A DNA stretch of 64,000 nucleotides from Bradyrhizobium ivorense (GCF_900696085.1 NZ_CAADFC020000005.1:124001-188000); one strand, 5' to 3'. Shown: positions 1 through 9,074, numbered from the stretch's first letter. Program-made: numbers and translations. Notes: generated by a model not told the origin, from the sequence alone.

Positions 1-875
1 GTGACATCGCTGTCAGGCACGTCGGGCGCGTGCTTCAGATAGTCCTTGAAGCCGAAATGGCCTAGCAACGGCAGGAAGTATTCGCTCATCATCCGGCCCA
101 TCATGTCGCCGGTCGAGAGCCGCCACGCCTCCTCGTCGGTATCGGCGACGAACACCTCGCGCACCAGCCGCCAGTCCTTGCGGCTCGGCTTGCGGCCGGT
201 CTTGGCGGCGCCGGCTTCCACCGAGTCCCAATGGCTGCCGACATAGGCCGGGTTGAGGTTGAGGCTCATCGGGATGAAGCCGCGCTCGCCGGCAAGCTTG
301 AGCGTGTCGGAATTCTTCGACAGACCGGCGACGCCGATCGGCGGATGCGGCGCTTGCAGCGGCTTGATGTGCGGCTTGAGGAAGTCGAACATGGTGTCCG
401 GCTTCGTCACCGTCCAGAACTTGCCCTTGTGGGTCCAGGGCCCCGGCTCGGTCCACATCTTCAGGATGATCTCCAGCGCCTCGCGGGTCATGTCGCGGTT
501 CTGGCCGGACATGCCGTCGACGTTGAACATCGCCCAGTCGCTCGGCAGGCCGCTCGCCGCCACGCCAAAGTTCATCCGCCCGTTCGAGAGGTGATCGAGC
601 ATCGCGACGCGGTTGGCGAGCTCGGCGGGGTGGTGATAGGGCAGCAGGAAGCCGCCGGGGCCGATGCGCAAATTCTTTGTCTGCATCAGCGCCTGCGCCA
701 TCAAGAGATCGGGCGACGGATGCGGCTCCCACGGCGCGGTGTGGTGCTCGCCGATCCAGGCCTCCTGATAGCCGAGCTCATCGAGCCAGCGCAGGGTCTG
801 CAGGTCCCAGTCGTGGCCCTCCTTCAATCCGCACTCCGGCGGATGCGAGGGCATGGTGAAATAGCCAAGCTCCAT
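1..875 (-). CDS. LLM-class flavin-dependent oxidoreductase (3' end outside window)
   Basis: An open frame with no stop before the window edge reads MELGYFTMPSHPPECGLKEG at its start and covers about 291 codons. The early GEHHTAPWEPHPSPDLLMA stretch and the repeated hydrophobic beta-strand pattern (RIGPGGFLLPYHHP, MNFGVAASG) are typical of luciferase-like monooxygenases, which use reduced flavin and oxygen to oxidise small organic substrates in the cytoplasm. AGAAGG lies 7 bases before the ATG at 875 and fixes the start. The substrate cannot be told from sequence. The closest alternatives are alkane- or limonene-monooxygenase-like members of the same superfamily. The C-terminal end is missing from this window. 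Confidence 0.85.
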   Translation of the reverse strand, partial: MELGYFTMPSHPPECGLKEGHDWDLQTLRWLDELGYQEAWIGEHHTAPWEPHPSPDLLMAQALMQTKNLRIGPGGFLLPYHHPAELANRVAMLDHLSNGRMNFGVAASGLPSDWAMFNVDGMSGQNRDMTREALEIILKMWTEPGPWTHKGKFWTVTKPDTMFDFLKPHIKPLQAPHPPIGVAGLSKNSDTLKLAGERGFIPMSLNLNPAYVGSHWDSVEAGAAKTGRKPSRKDWRLVREVFVADTDEEAWRLSTGDMMGRMMSEYFLPLLGHFGFKDYLKHAPDVPDSDV

Positions 876-1216
876 GTGCGTTTCCTTCTGGCTTTACGGT
901 TGAGATGCAATGCGTCTTGCCGCGCATTCGCAGCACATTGAGCAAGCGCTGTGCCATCGTGAAAATCGCAGGGAAGGAAGCGAAATGCGGCGCTTTCGGC
1001 CGGCTGCACACGGTGGTTGGGGGTTGGTCAGGTCGTTGCCGTCTCGCTGTCGCGAGACGGTGTCGCAACCGTGAGACGCGTCGAGCCTCTCGTTCCTGCG
1101 CCACCGCAGATGCGGGCGAGAGATACTCTCGAGGAGACCCCCCTCACCCGGAACGCATCTGCGATGCGTTCCGACCTCTCCCCGCAAGCGGGGCGAGGTG
1201 AAGTGGAATTCGGCTC
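876..1216. other. Intergenic stretch without a gene
   Basis: This stretch separates the start of the oxidoreductase from the stop of the MscS-type channel; both genes lie on the minus strand. It holds the promoter region of the oxidoreductase and one partial palindromic repeat near 1135-1202. No frame in it shows a ribosome site or a recognisable protein. Confidence 0.6.
1135..1202. repeat. Partial copy of the CTCTCCCGC-type palindromic repeat
   Basis: Contains a 23-base palindrome at 1150-1172 (GGAACGCATC, 3-base loop, GATGCGTTCC) followed by ACCTCTCCCCGCAAGCGGGG. The same building blocks (CTCTCCC, GCAAGCGGG, a GCATC...GATGC core) occur in fuller copies at 8941, 16526 and 41933. This looks like one arm of that element. 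Confidence 0.6.
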
Positions 1217-3559
1217 TTAGCTGGCGGCGCGGCGCGGCCTCGCGTCGGCGTCCGGCTCCGCAGGTGGAGGGATCTGCATCAGGATGGTCTGGCCCATCGA
1301 GGCGATCTCGATGCCGCTCTCCTGGAAGCGGCGCTTCATGCGGCGGTTGAACTCACGCTGCACCGACCAGCGGCCGCCATCGGTGCACCGGATCTGGCCG
1401 ACGATCGTCACCATCGAGCCGTCGACCTTGTCGACGCCCCACAATTCGAGATCGCCGCGGATCAGCGCGCGATACGCGGTTTCCTGGCGCATCTCGGCGA
1501 CGATGTCCTTCAGGATCTCGCCGGCGCGGTCGGTGTCCTCCTTGTAGGACACGTTGACGCTGACCGACGCATTGCCGGCGCCGCGGCTGGCATTGGTGAT
1601 CGTGGTCACCGCGCTGAACGGCACGACATGCACCGAGCCATCGCCGGCGCGCAGCCGCATGGTGCGGATCGAGACGTTCTCGACCACGCCGGACAGGCCC
1701 GACACCGTGACGTTGTCGCCGACCTGCACGGTGTTCTCGATCAGGAGGAACAGCCCGGTGATCAAATCCTGAACCAGTTTTTGCGAGCCGAAGCCGATCG
1801 CGATGCCGACGATGCCGGCGCCGGCGAGCAGCGGCGCCACATTGACGCCGATCTCGCTCAGCGCCGTGAGGCCGACCACGGCGACGATGACGCAGAACAG
1901 CGCGGTGCGCAGCATCGGCTGGAAGGTGCGGAGCCGCGCGGCACGGGCAAAATGCCCCTCGCGCGACAGCGTGTTGATCTGGCGGTCCATCAGCGCATTG
2001 GCGACCTCCCAGATCACGGCGGCGGCGAGCGCGGCGATCCCGATCGTCACCAGCGCCGAGATCAGGCGGGAGCCGATCTGGCCGCCATAGAACCAGACGA
2101 TGGCGTCGACGCCCCAGACCTCCAGCAGCGCGACGAAGCCGATAAAGGCGATCACCGCCGACACCACCCGGCGCAGCAGCGGCAGATAGCGGTTGGCGCG
2201 CGACTCCAGCCCCGGGAAGCGTTGCAGCAGATCCGGCGAGATGCGGAAGCCGCGGTCGATCAGGCTCAGCACCACCATGGTGACGAGGCGGGTGATCAGG
2301 AGCACCGCGATGGTGCCGACGAAATATTGCAGCAGCAGCGAATAGCCGTTGCGGATGTTGAGCGCCCACACCGCCCACAGCGCGAGATCGAGCGCGATCG
2401 CCAGCACGTGCCAGAGGCCGGCGACGCGGTTGCGGATCCGCGCCGCGACGCCGGCGCGGTCGGCCGGCGCGCGGATGGCGTCGGCGACCTGGCGGCGGCA
2501 CTGCAGGATGATGACGACGATGAACAGATGCACGACCAGCATCACCAGCCGCAGGATCGCGGCATAGCCGGCGCGCGACAGCCCGAGCAGCAGCGCGACA
2601 TTGGCAAAGGCGATGCCGGACACGCCGACGGCGACGATGCGGCGGGCCCAGATCTCGATATAGGCCGCGGTCTCGGCGCGAACGCGAAACAGCCCGAACG
2701 GGCCGGCCAGCGCCCGCACCGCGCAGATCAGCGCGCGCGAGAATGCGTAGGCGTTGACCACGGCAAGGATCACGAGGCGCGTGGTCGACTGGTCGCCGAT
2801 CTCGGTGCCGAGCAGCATGGTGGCAAGGCCGACAAAGGCGACCACCGGCAGCAATTCGAGCACCAGCCGTCCGAGCACGAAGGGCAGCCGGATCAGCGAC
2901 TGCCAGGCCCGCGCCAGGCTGAGCCGGCGGCGCTGCAGCTCGCCCTGCGGGGTGACATCGGCCACCGAGGACGGCGGATCGACGCTCGCCAGCGTCTGCA
3001 CCGGCACGCGCGCGGTCTGCGGCAGCCGCTGCTCCAGAAACGCCACCGGCCGCTTGATCAGGCGAAACACCACCCATTCGGCGGCGAGCGCGCAGCCGAA
3101 CACCAGCGCCAGCTTCCAGGCGATATCGATCAATTGGCCGTAGGCGGCCGGATCGTTGGCGGTGCGCAGGAACCAGTAATAGAAGGCGGGGAAATGCGTC
3201 AGCGTGCGCGCGACGTCGGCGACCTGGCTCGAGACCTCGGTGACCTGCTCCGACACCATCAACAGCAGTTGCGCGCCGAGACTGTCGGCGGACAGCGGGA
3301 TCGGGGACGGCTCCGCCGCAGGCTGCGCGCTCTGCGCGGCCTGCGGCGAGGCGGTGGCGATCGCGCGCAGCGTGTTGATGATCTCGCCGCGTTTCTTGTC
3401 GTCCTGCAGCGTGTCGAGCGCGCGCTTCGCCTGTTCGGGCGTCAGCGCATCGCTGGTATTTTGTTGCGGCGGCGCCGGCTTGGCGGGCGGCTGCGCGACG
3501 GCAGGAGAAAGCAACAGCGTGAAGACGAGAAGGATCGCAAAACCAAGTTTGTGCGACAC
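1217..3559 (-). CDS. Large MscS-family mechanosensitive ion channel
   Basis: 780 residues. A signal peptide (about residues 1-22, ending VAQPP) precedes a periplasmic, Q/P-rich region, then around ten hydrophobic segments, then the MscS core near residues 575-690. That core has the glycine/alanine-rich pore helix LLAGAGIVGIAIGFGSQKLV and the beta-domain motif DNVTVSGLSGVVENVSIRTM. MscS proteins open under membrane tension and release solutes during osmotic downshift. The size fits the larger YbdG/MscM-like subfamily rather than 286-residue MscS. It stands alone on the minus strand. The last residues (PDADARPRRAAS) are a disordered cytosolic tail. Confidence 0.9.
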   Translation of the reverse strand: MSHKLGFAILLVFTLLLSPAVAQPPAKPAPPQQNTSDALTPEQAKRALDTLQDDKKRGEIINTLRAIATASPQAAQSAQPAAEPSPIPLSADSLGAQLLLMVSEQVTEVSSQVADVARTLTHFPAFYYWFLRTANDPAAYGQLIDIAWKLALVFGCALAAEWVVFRLIKRPVAFLEQRLPQTARVPVQTLASVDPPSSVADVTPQGELQRRRLSLARAWQSLIRLPFVLGRLVLELLPVVAFVGLATMLLGTEIGDQSTTRLVILAVVNAYAFSRALICAVRALAGPFGLFRVRAETAAYIEIWARRIVAVGVSGIAFANVALLLGLSRAGYAAILRLVMLVVHLFIVVIILQCRRQVADAIRAPADRAGVAARIRNRVAGLWHVLAIALDLALWAVWALNIRNGYSLLLQYFVGTIAVLLITRLVTMVVLSLIDRGFRISPDLLQRFPGLESRANRYLPLLRRVVSAVIAFIGFVALLEVWGVDAIVWFYGGQIGSRLISALVTIGIAALAAAVIWEVANALMDRQINTLSREGHFARAARLRTFQPMLRTALFCVIVAVVGLTALSEIGVNVAPLLAGAGIVGIAIGFGSQKLVQDLITGLFLLIENTVQVGDNVTVSGLSGVVENVSIRTMRLRAGDGSVHVVPFSAVTTITNASRGAGNASVSVNVSYKEDTDRAGEILKDIVAEMRQETAYRALIRGDLELWGVDKVDGSMVTIVGQIRCTDGGRWSVQREFNRRMKRRFQESGIEIASMGQTILMQIPPPAEPDADARPRRAAS

Positions 3560-3908
3560 GAGAGCCTCATAAAATAATTGCGCGACGGAAGATTCGCTTG
3601 AAGTCGAATCTCCCCTCGCGCGCTGGCCATGTCGATCGCCCCTTTTCGCCCCGATGATGTGTCGGAAGTTTGCCGCTGGGGCGGCGATGTCTTGGCAATT
3701 CCGTCGGCAGGTCTTCCTGGCATTCGCCGCTGCACAAATTCGTCACAGGCATTGCGCGGCGTTTACCATTGCGAGCCGTACGGACCTGCCGATCGTTCGG
3801 CATCCCACACGTTCAAGCTGCGACGGAAAATCTTTCGCTTGACGGGTTCCGGCCGATATGATGTTCTCGTTTTGTTCTTATCTCTTCCAGTAGCGTTTTG
3901 AGGCTTTC
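3560..3908. other. Intergenic region between divergent genes
   Basis: This 349-base gap lies between the starts of the MscS-type channel (minus) and the AAA+ protein (plus), so it must hold both promoters. Near 3857 TATGAT could be a -10 element for the AAA+ gene, with no good -35. CTTGACG at 3838-3844 is a possible -35 but its spacing to TATGAT is too short. No small gene is convincing here. Confidence 0.45.
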
Positions 3909-5639
3909 ATGCACGACGTCTTCACCGAGAACGGCCCGGTCAAACTCTTCATTCGAGACGACGGCGATACGCCACTGAGCTTCGTCCGGCACCTGCTGCG
4001 CGTGGTGTTCGGCAAGTCCGAGCGGGAAGCGATTACGGTCGCTGCGCAAATCGAGGACCAGTACGGTATCATTTGCGGCCCATTTCCCGCTCAAGTGGCC
4101 AGGGCGCTGCTGGAGGCCGCGCAGCAGCTGATCCGCGACGACGAGCAGCCGCTGCTGATCACGGCCGAAGCCGTCGATGCGGTGCGCCCGTGCGATCTCT
4201 GTGACGCGCAAAGATCGGTGACCAATATCTTTCTCAACGACAGGAAGGTATGCCTTTGCAGCGGCTGCGTGCTGGCCGTCAGGAGGAGTTCGGAAGAGCT
4301 CCCGGGCGACGAGTTCAAGTTTGCCGTGACCGCGCTCGATTGGCATTTCGCCGGCGTCCCGCGCAACCAGCTGCTGACGCGGTCGCGGCTGTTTCCCGGC
4401 CACATGCGCGCCGACGTTCAGATCGCGATCGACCGGTTGCTCGCCGACCCCATCCATTTCTTCGGCATTCATGAGGAACATCGCTACGAGACGCTCGATG
4501 TCGCAACGCTGATGCGATACGGGCGCGGCGCGCCGGCAATCGCGCCGCCGCAATACCACGATGTCGATATCGGCGAGGCGCAGCCGGTCAAATGCCTGGT
4601 CAATGGACTATGGCTGTGCCGCAGCGGCGAGTTGCGCTATGCGGTGCTGCTCGCCTTCCATCGTGACTACAACCGCGAGTCGGGAATGCGGATCGAGCTT
4701 GTGGTGCCGGCCGGTATGGCTGGCAACGCCTTCGTGCAGCGCATCTTCGCCGAGCTGGAAATGGCGGTGGACGCCGCGCGATCCTATCGCGGCAAAATCC
4801 TCTCGCTCGACGGCGACGCCGACTATAGCGGCCGCTCACGCGGCGTGACCGTGCATCGCCTGCCGACGGTCGACCGTGACGCGGTGATCCTGCCGGAAAA
4901 GACGCTGCGGCTGCTCGAGCGCAACGTGCTCGACTTCGTCGGCAGCCGCGAGCTGCTGCGCAGGCTCGGCCAGTCGACCCGCAAGGGCATCCTGCTCTAC
5001 GGCCCGCCCGGCACCGGCAAGACCCACACCATTCGCTATCTCGCCACCAATTTGCCGGGCCATACCACGCTGATCATCACCGCCGAACAGGTCGGCTTGC
5101 TCGGTGCCTATATGAGCCTGGCGCGGCTGCTGCAGCCGACCATGGTTGTGATCGAGGACGTCGACCTGATCGCCCGCGATCGCGACGAGATGGATTCCCC
5201 TTGCGAGGAATCGCTGCTCAACAGACTGCTCAACGAGATGGACGGCCTGAAGGAGGATTGCGACATCCTGTTCGTGCTGACCACCAACCGCCCCGAGGAA
5301 CTAGAAGGCGCGCTGGCCGGCCGGCCCGGCCGCATCGACCAGGCGATCGAGGTGCCGCTGCCCGACGAGGCCGGGCGCAGCAAGCTGGTCCGGCTCTACG
5401 GCAAGGGCCTGCCGCTCGCGCAGCCGATCGTCGACGAGGCGGTGCGACGCACCGCGGGGGTCAGCGCCGCCTTCATCAAAGAGCTGATGCGGCGCCTCGC
5501 CCAGGCCAGCATCGTCAGGGACGGCGGCCAGGACGTCACCGCCGACGACATCGACGGCGCGGTCAACGAGATGCTGTTCGACGGCGGCCGGCTCAACGCA
5601 AAACTGCTCGGCGGCGCGCAGGGCATGAGTGCGGGGTGA
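3909..5639 (+). CDS. ClpS-like / zinc finger / AAA+ ATPase fusion protein
   Basis: 576 residues with an unusual domain order. Residues 10-88 read like the ClpS adaptor (VKLFIRDDGDTPLSFVRHLL, later YGIICGPFP). Residues 95-120 carry a CDLC...CSGC four-cysteine cluster like the ClpX zinc finger. After about 200 residues without clear identity, a single AAA+ module at 340-500 has Walker A GPPGTGKT (365-372), Walker B VVIEDVD, and GRPGRID at the arginine-finger position, closest to FtsH/Cdc48 ATPases. There is no HEXXH, so no FtsH protease domain. The inferred role is substrate-selective unfolding or remodelling in the cytoplasm. GAGG lies 6 bases before the ATG. It is a single gene with no operon partner. 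Confidence 0.85.
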   Translation: MHDVFTENGPVKLFIRDDGDTPLSFVRHLLRVVFGKSEREAITVAAQIEDQYGIICGPFPAQVARALLEAAQQLIRDDEQPLLITAEAVDAVRPCDLCDAQRSVTNIFLNDRKVCLCSGCVLAVRRSSEELPGDEFKFAVTALDWHFAGVPRNQLLTRSRLFPGHMRADVQIAIDRLLADPIHFFGIHEEHRYETLDVATLMRYGRGAPAIAPPQYHDVDIGEAQPVKCLVNGLWLCRSGELRYAVLLAFHRDYNRESGMRIELVVPAGMAGNAFVQRIFAELEMAVDAARSYRGKILSLDGDADYSGRSRGVTVHRLPTVDRDAVILPEKTLRLLERNVLDFVGSRELLRRLGQSTRKGILLYGPPGTGKTHTIRYLATNLPGHTTLIITAEQVGLLGAYMSLARLLQPTMVVIEDVDLIARDRDEMDSPCEESLLNRLLNEMDGLKEDCDILFVLTTNRPEELEGALAGRPGRIDQAIEVPLPDEAGRSKLVRLYGKGLPLAQPIVDEAVRRTAGVSAAFIKELMRRLAQASIVRDGGQDVTADDIDGAVNEMLFDGGRLNAKLLGGAQGMSAG

Positions 5640-5664
5640 TGATCGGCTGTCCCGCCGGCCCCTC

Positions 5665-5703
5665 TTGACGGCGGCGCCATCATGTAACATATGAAGTTAC
5701 ATG
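5665..5703 (+). promoter_or_regulatory. Promoter and palindromic operator of a likely leaderless gene
   Basis: CATGTAAC and GTTACATG form a perfect 8-base inverted repeat (5681-5688 and 5696-5703, 7-base spacer). TTGACG at 5665-5670 is a good -35; a 17-base spacer puts the -10 at CATATG 5688-5693 inside the palindrome. The start codon ATG at 5701 is itself in the right arm. Transcription would therefore begin at or next to the ATG, and a protein bound to the palindrome would block it. The obvious candidate is the Rrf2 protein encoded just downstream. Promoter and operator roles are inference. Confidence 0.55.
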
Positions 5704-6165
5704 ATACGCGACAGCCGTTTATCCGGCGTGCTGCACGGCCTGCTCCACATGATCGGCGCGGGCGAGCCCGTCACGTCGGAGCACCTCGCAACCGCGATGG
5801 CGACCAACCCGGTCGTGGTCCGCCGCGTCATGGCCGGGCTGCGCGAGCAGGGGCTGGTCCGCTCCGAGAAGGGCCATGGCGGCGGCTGGACGCTGGCGCG
5901 CGATCCCGCCGCCATCACGCTCGCCGAGATCTACCGCGCGGTCGGCGCGCCCACCATCGTCGCGATGAGCCATCGCTCGGAGAACCCCGGCTGCCTGGTC
6001 GAGCAGGCCGTCAACGACGCGCTCGGCGACACGTTTCGCGAGGTCGAGGCGCTGTTTCTGAAGCGGCTCGGCGCGGTGACGCTGGAGGCGCTCGCCAAGG
6101 ATTTCAAGCGCCGGCTGGCAAAACACCGGCAGACCCTCAAGGACCAGATCCATGCCGCAAAGTGA
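5701..6165 (+). CDS. Rrf2-family transcriptional regulator
   Basis: 154 residues. The N-terminal winged helix includes [19 protein letters not shown] and the wing [19 protein letters not shown], the Rrf2 signature that follows the recognition helix. Only one cysteine (in ENPGCLV) is present, so it is probably not an IscR/NsrR-type iron-sulfur sensor but a YwnA-like member. No Shine-Dalgarno sequence fits in front of the ATG; the start sits inside a palindrome and the mRNA is probably leaderless. Its end overlaps the methyltransferase start by 14 bases, so the two genes are likely co-transcribed and the methyltransferase is a probable target of the same control. Confidence 0.88.
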   Translation: MIRDSRLSGVLHGLLHMIGAGEPVTSEHLATAMATNPVVVRRVMAGLREQGLVRSEKGHGGGWTLARDPAAITLAEIYRAVGAPTIVAMSHRSENPGCLVEQAVNDALGDTFREVEALFLKRLGAVTLEALAKDFKRRLAKHRQTLKDQIHAAK

Positions 6166-6970
6166 GCCCGCGCATCATCAGCCGTTCAACGATCCCGCGC
6201 ATTGGGACAAGATGGTCGCCACCTACGAAGCGCAGTCGCAGCCGTTCACGATGCACTACGCCGAAGCCGCGCTCAAAACCCTCGACATCGGCCCGTCGTC
6301 AAAGGTGCTCGACGTCGCGACCGGTACCGGCGCCGCGGCGCTGGCCGCCGCCCGCATCGGCGCCAAGGTCACCGCGATCGATTTCTCCGCCGGCATGGTG
6401 CAGCGGGTGCGCGCGCATGGCGTGCAAAATATTGAGGCGCGGCAGATGGACGGCCAGGCGCTCGACCTGCCCGACGCCGCGTTCGACGCCGTGCTGTCGG
6501 TGTTCGGCGTCATGCTGTTTCCGGACTGGCGCGCCGGCCTGCGCGAGATGGCGCGGGTGACGCGGCCGGGCGGAGCCGCGGCGATCGCGGTGTGGAACAG
6601 CGCCGACGGCGGCGGGGTGCACATGCTGGTGTCGCGGATCGTCCGCACGCTCTATCCCGATCGTCTCGGTCCGCCGCCCGCGGCAGGGCTCGCTCAGCTT
6701 GCCGATCCCGCGCGTTTCGCTGCGGCCGTCGTCGACGCCGGCTTCGCACCACCTGTCATCACCGAAGTCACGCGCGACTTCGGCCTCGATGTCGCCGACT
6801 TCAATGGTGTCGAGCGGCTGTTCCCCTTCATCTCGCATTGGAATGCGCTGGACGATGAACAGCGCGCCGCCGTCGCCCGCGCATTCTGGAGCGAAATCGA
6901 GCGCGGGCGGGTCGGCGATATCTTCCCAATACCCTCGACTGCGATGATCGCAACGGCACGACGGCCCTGA
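6152..6970 (+). CDS. Class I SAM-dependent methyltransferase
   Basis: 272 residues. Motif I is [20 protein letters not shown] (residues about 51-70), followed by the acidic strand [10 protein letters not shown] that binds the ribose of S-adenosylmethionine, and by [16 protein letters not shown]. This is the UbiE/MenG-like methyltransferase fold (Methyltransf_11/25). The acceptor is unknown. The start overlaps the Rrf2 gene by 14 bases, which suggests translational coupling and joint regulation. Similar Rrf2-methyltransferase pairs are seen where the enzyme acts in stress or detoxification, but that is only a guess here. Confidence 0.85.
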   Translation: MPQSEPAHHQPFNDPAHWDKMVATYEAQSQPFTMHYAEAALKTLDIGPSSKVLDVATGTGAAALAAARIGAKVTAIDFSAGMVQRVRAHGVQNIEARQMDGQALDLPDAAFDAVLSVFGVMLFPDWRAGLREMARVTRPGGAAAIAVWNSADGGGVHMLVSRIVRTLYPDRLGPPPAAGLAQLADPARFAAAVVDAGFAPPVITEVTRDFGLDVADFNGVERLFPFISHWNALDDEQRAAVARAFWSEIERGRVGDIFPIPSTAMIATARRP

Positions 6971-7050
6971 TCGTGGCTCTACGGCCGCAGCCAATCGTCG
7001 TTCGCCGAACTCGGATTGGATAGGGCGCCGCACCGCCCCGCCGCGCTTCG

Positions 7051-7233
7051 TCACTCACGCGAGCGCGCCTTGCCGTCGTCGTTCTCGGCATCATCGGCCG
7101 TCGGCGGCTGGAGGCCGGGGCTGTTGGCCCAGCGGTCCAAATCCTCGATGACCCGCTCGTGGCTCGGCCGCAGCGGCGCCGGCGCACCGGGCTCCTGAGA
7201 CAGTTTTCGGGGCAGCTTGACCTTGTCCGTCAT
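7051..7233 (-). CDS. Small hypothetical protein, 60 residues
   Basis: Begins MTDKVKLPRKLSQEPGAPAP and continues with a DRWANSPGLQPP segment and an acidic, disordered tail. CCGGAG lies 6-7 bases before the ATG, which supports it as a real gene despite its size. It has no signal peptide or membrane segment. It sits between the end of the methyltransferase (convergent) and mscL (same strand, 103 bases upstream). Function is not recognised. Confidence 0.6.
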   Translation of the reverse strand: MTDKVKLPRKLSQEPGAPAPLRPSHERVIEDLDRWANSPGLQPPTADDAENDDGKARSRE

Positions 7234-7336
7234 GGCTATCTCCGGAATAGGACAGTGCTGGTGGAACGGCGCGCGACGTGCCGGCCGAAGCGCGATGAGA
7301 TCACGCGAACCGGCATCCGCTTCGCGCGAGAATGCG

Positions 7337-7756
7337 TTAGACGCGCGACTTCAGGAGGTCGCGGATTTCGCCGAGCAACTCCTGCTCTCTGGTCGGCTTC
7401 GGCGGCTCGGCGGGCGCAACCGCTTCCTTGCGCTTGAACTGGTTCATGGCGCGAATGACCATGAACAGCACGAAGGCGACGATCAGGAAGTTGAGCGTCA
7501 GGGTTAGGAAGTTGCCCCAGGCCAGCACGGCGCCCTGCTTCTTGGCGTCGGCCAGATTGGTCGCGGTCACGGCCTTGGAAAGTCCGGTGAAATAGTTGGA
7601 GAAGTCGAGGCCGCCGGTGATCGCGCCGATGATCGGCATGATGATGTCGCCGACCAGCGAGGTGACGATGGCGCCGAACGCAGCGCCGATGATGACGCCG
7701 ACGGCGAGATCGACGACGTTGCCCTTCATGGCGAATTCGCGGAATTCCTTCAGCAT
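7337..7756 (-). CDS. mscL: Large-conductance mechanosensitive channel MscL
   Basis: 139 residues, the normal length. The first helix has the family signature [20 protein letters not shown], then the pore-lining [20 protein letters not shown], a periplasmic loop, the second membrane helix [18 protein letters not shown], and the cytoplasmic helix bundle [15 protein letters not shown]. MscL is a pentamer of the inner membrane that opens near lytic tension. GGGAG precedes the ATG at the usual distance. It is not in an operon with the larger MscS-type gene at 1217, but the window therefore encodes both kinds of tension-gated channel. Confidence 0.97.
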   Translation of the reverse strand: MLKEFREFAMKGNVVDLAVGVIIGAAFGAIVTSLVGDIIMPIIGAITGGLDFSNYFTGLSKAVTATNLADAKKQGAVLAWGNFLTLTLNFLIVAFVLFMVIRAMNQFKRKEAVAPAEPPKPTREQELLGEIRDLLKSRV

Positions 7757-7834
7757 GTGATCTCCCGTTCTCGAAGGGGGGCGCGCCGGCCCGGCATGTC
7801 GATGCAGGGCTGCGCGCGGTGCAAGTGGCGCGGA

Positions 7835-8122
7835 CTATCTACGATTGGTCGGCTCGGCCGGCGCCGTGACGGGGCGCGCGGGAGCGGCCTGCTCCCATGG
7901 GGCCGGCAAGATCACCCGCGCCGGCGGCGGGCTCTGCGCGGCACGCTGGAGGTTCGCATCCGCCTGCGGCGGTGGCTCGCCGTTCGCATTATCCGCATAT
8001 GCGACGGCCACCCAGATGCCGAGCGCCATCGCGACGACTACCGGAGCCGCGCCGATCAGGGCGGCGGAACGCACAACGGCGGGCCGCAACCCGCGCATGA
8101 TGGCGAGATGATGCGAAGCCAT
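7835..8122 (-). CDS. Small single-pass membrane protein, hypothetical
   Basis: 95 residues with one membrane helix near residues 19-43 (LIGAAPVVVAMALGIWVAVAY), then a proline- and alanine-rich tail that would lie in the periplasm. GAGGAG stands 8 bases in front of the ATG, which supports translation from here. No family is recognised. It lies just upstream of mscL on the same strand, 78 bases away, but nothing links the two functionally. Confidence 0.6.
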   Translation of the reverse strand: MASHHLAIMRGLRPAVVRSAALIGAAPVVVAMALGIWVAVAYADNANGEPPPQADANLQRAAQSPPPARVILPAPWEQAAPARPVTAPAEPTNRR

Positions 8123-8213
8123 GGCAACTGCTCCTCACGCGATACACGTCGGTCCGAGGCGTGCGAGGCCGCTCGGCTGCCGCGAGCGCCTCGCAGCGCG
8201 TCAGCGCAGGTCG

Positions 8214-8605
8214 TCAGGACTTGATATCGTCCGGCAGCTTGCCGCCGTTGGCGGCGAGCTTGGCCATCACCTGCTGATGCAGCCAGACGTTCATCGCGGC
8301 GGTGTTGTCGGTGTCGCCGGTGTAGTGCAATTCCTTGGCGAAAGGCTGCTGTCGAGGCCAAGCGCCTTCATCAGGTCGACGATCGAGGTGCGCCAATCGA
8401 GCTTCTCGCCCTTGGCGGCGGCCGCCTTGTCGACGATCGCTGCGACGTCGACCGTCGGCGTCGCCGAGGTTCCGGGCGCAGCTGACGCGGTCGATGTTGC
8501 CGGCGATGCGCCAGGGGCACCCGCGGTTTCGGTTGCAGGAGACGTAGTCTTGGCCTGGGCGCCATGGCCAAAAATCGCACCCATGATGCTTCCAAAAATG
8601 CTCAT
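8214..8605 (-). pseudogene. DUF3597 protein gene broken by a frameshift
   Basis: The start MSIFGSIMGAIFGHGAQAK with a proline/alanine/threonine linker and LDWRTSIVDLMKALGLDSS matches the DUF3597 family. The matching C-terminal half, FAKELHYTGDTDNTAAMNVW and KLAANGGKLPDDIKS, continues in another frame. The break is near 8341, where a short stretch that normally joins LDSSLS to AKEL is missing (a deletion of a length not divisible by three). Either the gene is inactivated or the assembly has an error. The family has no defined role but is common in soil proteobacteria. GGAG and GAGAG precede the ATG. Confidence 0.75.
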
Positions 8606-8940
8606 GATCTCTCGCTCCGTGGGCCCGAGACATTGTCGATCTCGCGGCGGTTTCCAGTGACGGGGCGAACGATAGGCAGGCCGCCAAACCGGCGGAAGAT
8701 GACCATCGTCACTTTCGGGGAGCCGCGCAGCGTGATGCAAATTCACCTTGGTGCGCGTGAATCGACCGCACGGCGATCGCCGTTCATCGTGCGCTCCACG
8801 TGCGATGAAAGTCAGCCGTCCCGGCCCGATTCGCCAGCCCCGAGCAGCCGGGGCGGCTGACACGCTCGTAAACTTTGCAAAAAGCGTAGCAAGGCCACAG
8901 GCAACTTAAGCGCGACAATGGAATGATGCCGCGGCACGAC
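8606..8940. other. Intergenic region, no gene seen
   Basis: This stretch lies upstream of the DUF3597 gene and before a long palindromic repeat. It should hold the promoter of the DUF3597 gene. Frames within it lack ribosome sites and recognisable sequence. Confidence 0.45.
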
Positions 8941-9074
8941 CTCTCCCGCTTGCGGGGGAGGTCGCAGCGCATCGAAGATGCGATGCGGGTGGGGGCTCTC
9001 GCCACAATACGACTCTTGGAGAGAACCCCCACCCGCCGCGCTACGCGCGTCGGCCTCCCCCGCAAGCGGGAGAG
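8941..9074. repeat. 134-base palindromic element with perfect 21-base inverted ends
   Basis: The left end (8941-8961, CTCTCCCGCTTGCGGGGGAG plus G) and the right end (9054-9074) are exact inverted repeats of 21 bases. Each end is itself a short hairpin (CCCGC TT GCGGG). The middle carries a second partial symmetry, GTGGGGGCTCTC against GAGAACCCCCAC. There is no coding capacity. Related longer copies lie at 16526 and 41933. It is a non-autonomous, MITE- or REP-like element. Confidence 0.8.

Noticed and set aside
1628..3577. Long plus-strand open frame of about 650 codons opposite the MscS-type gene
   Set aside because: It is rich in H, R, D and Q without any domain, the mark of a GC-rich antisense shadow; the minus frame has clear MscS motifs.
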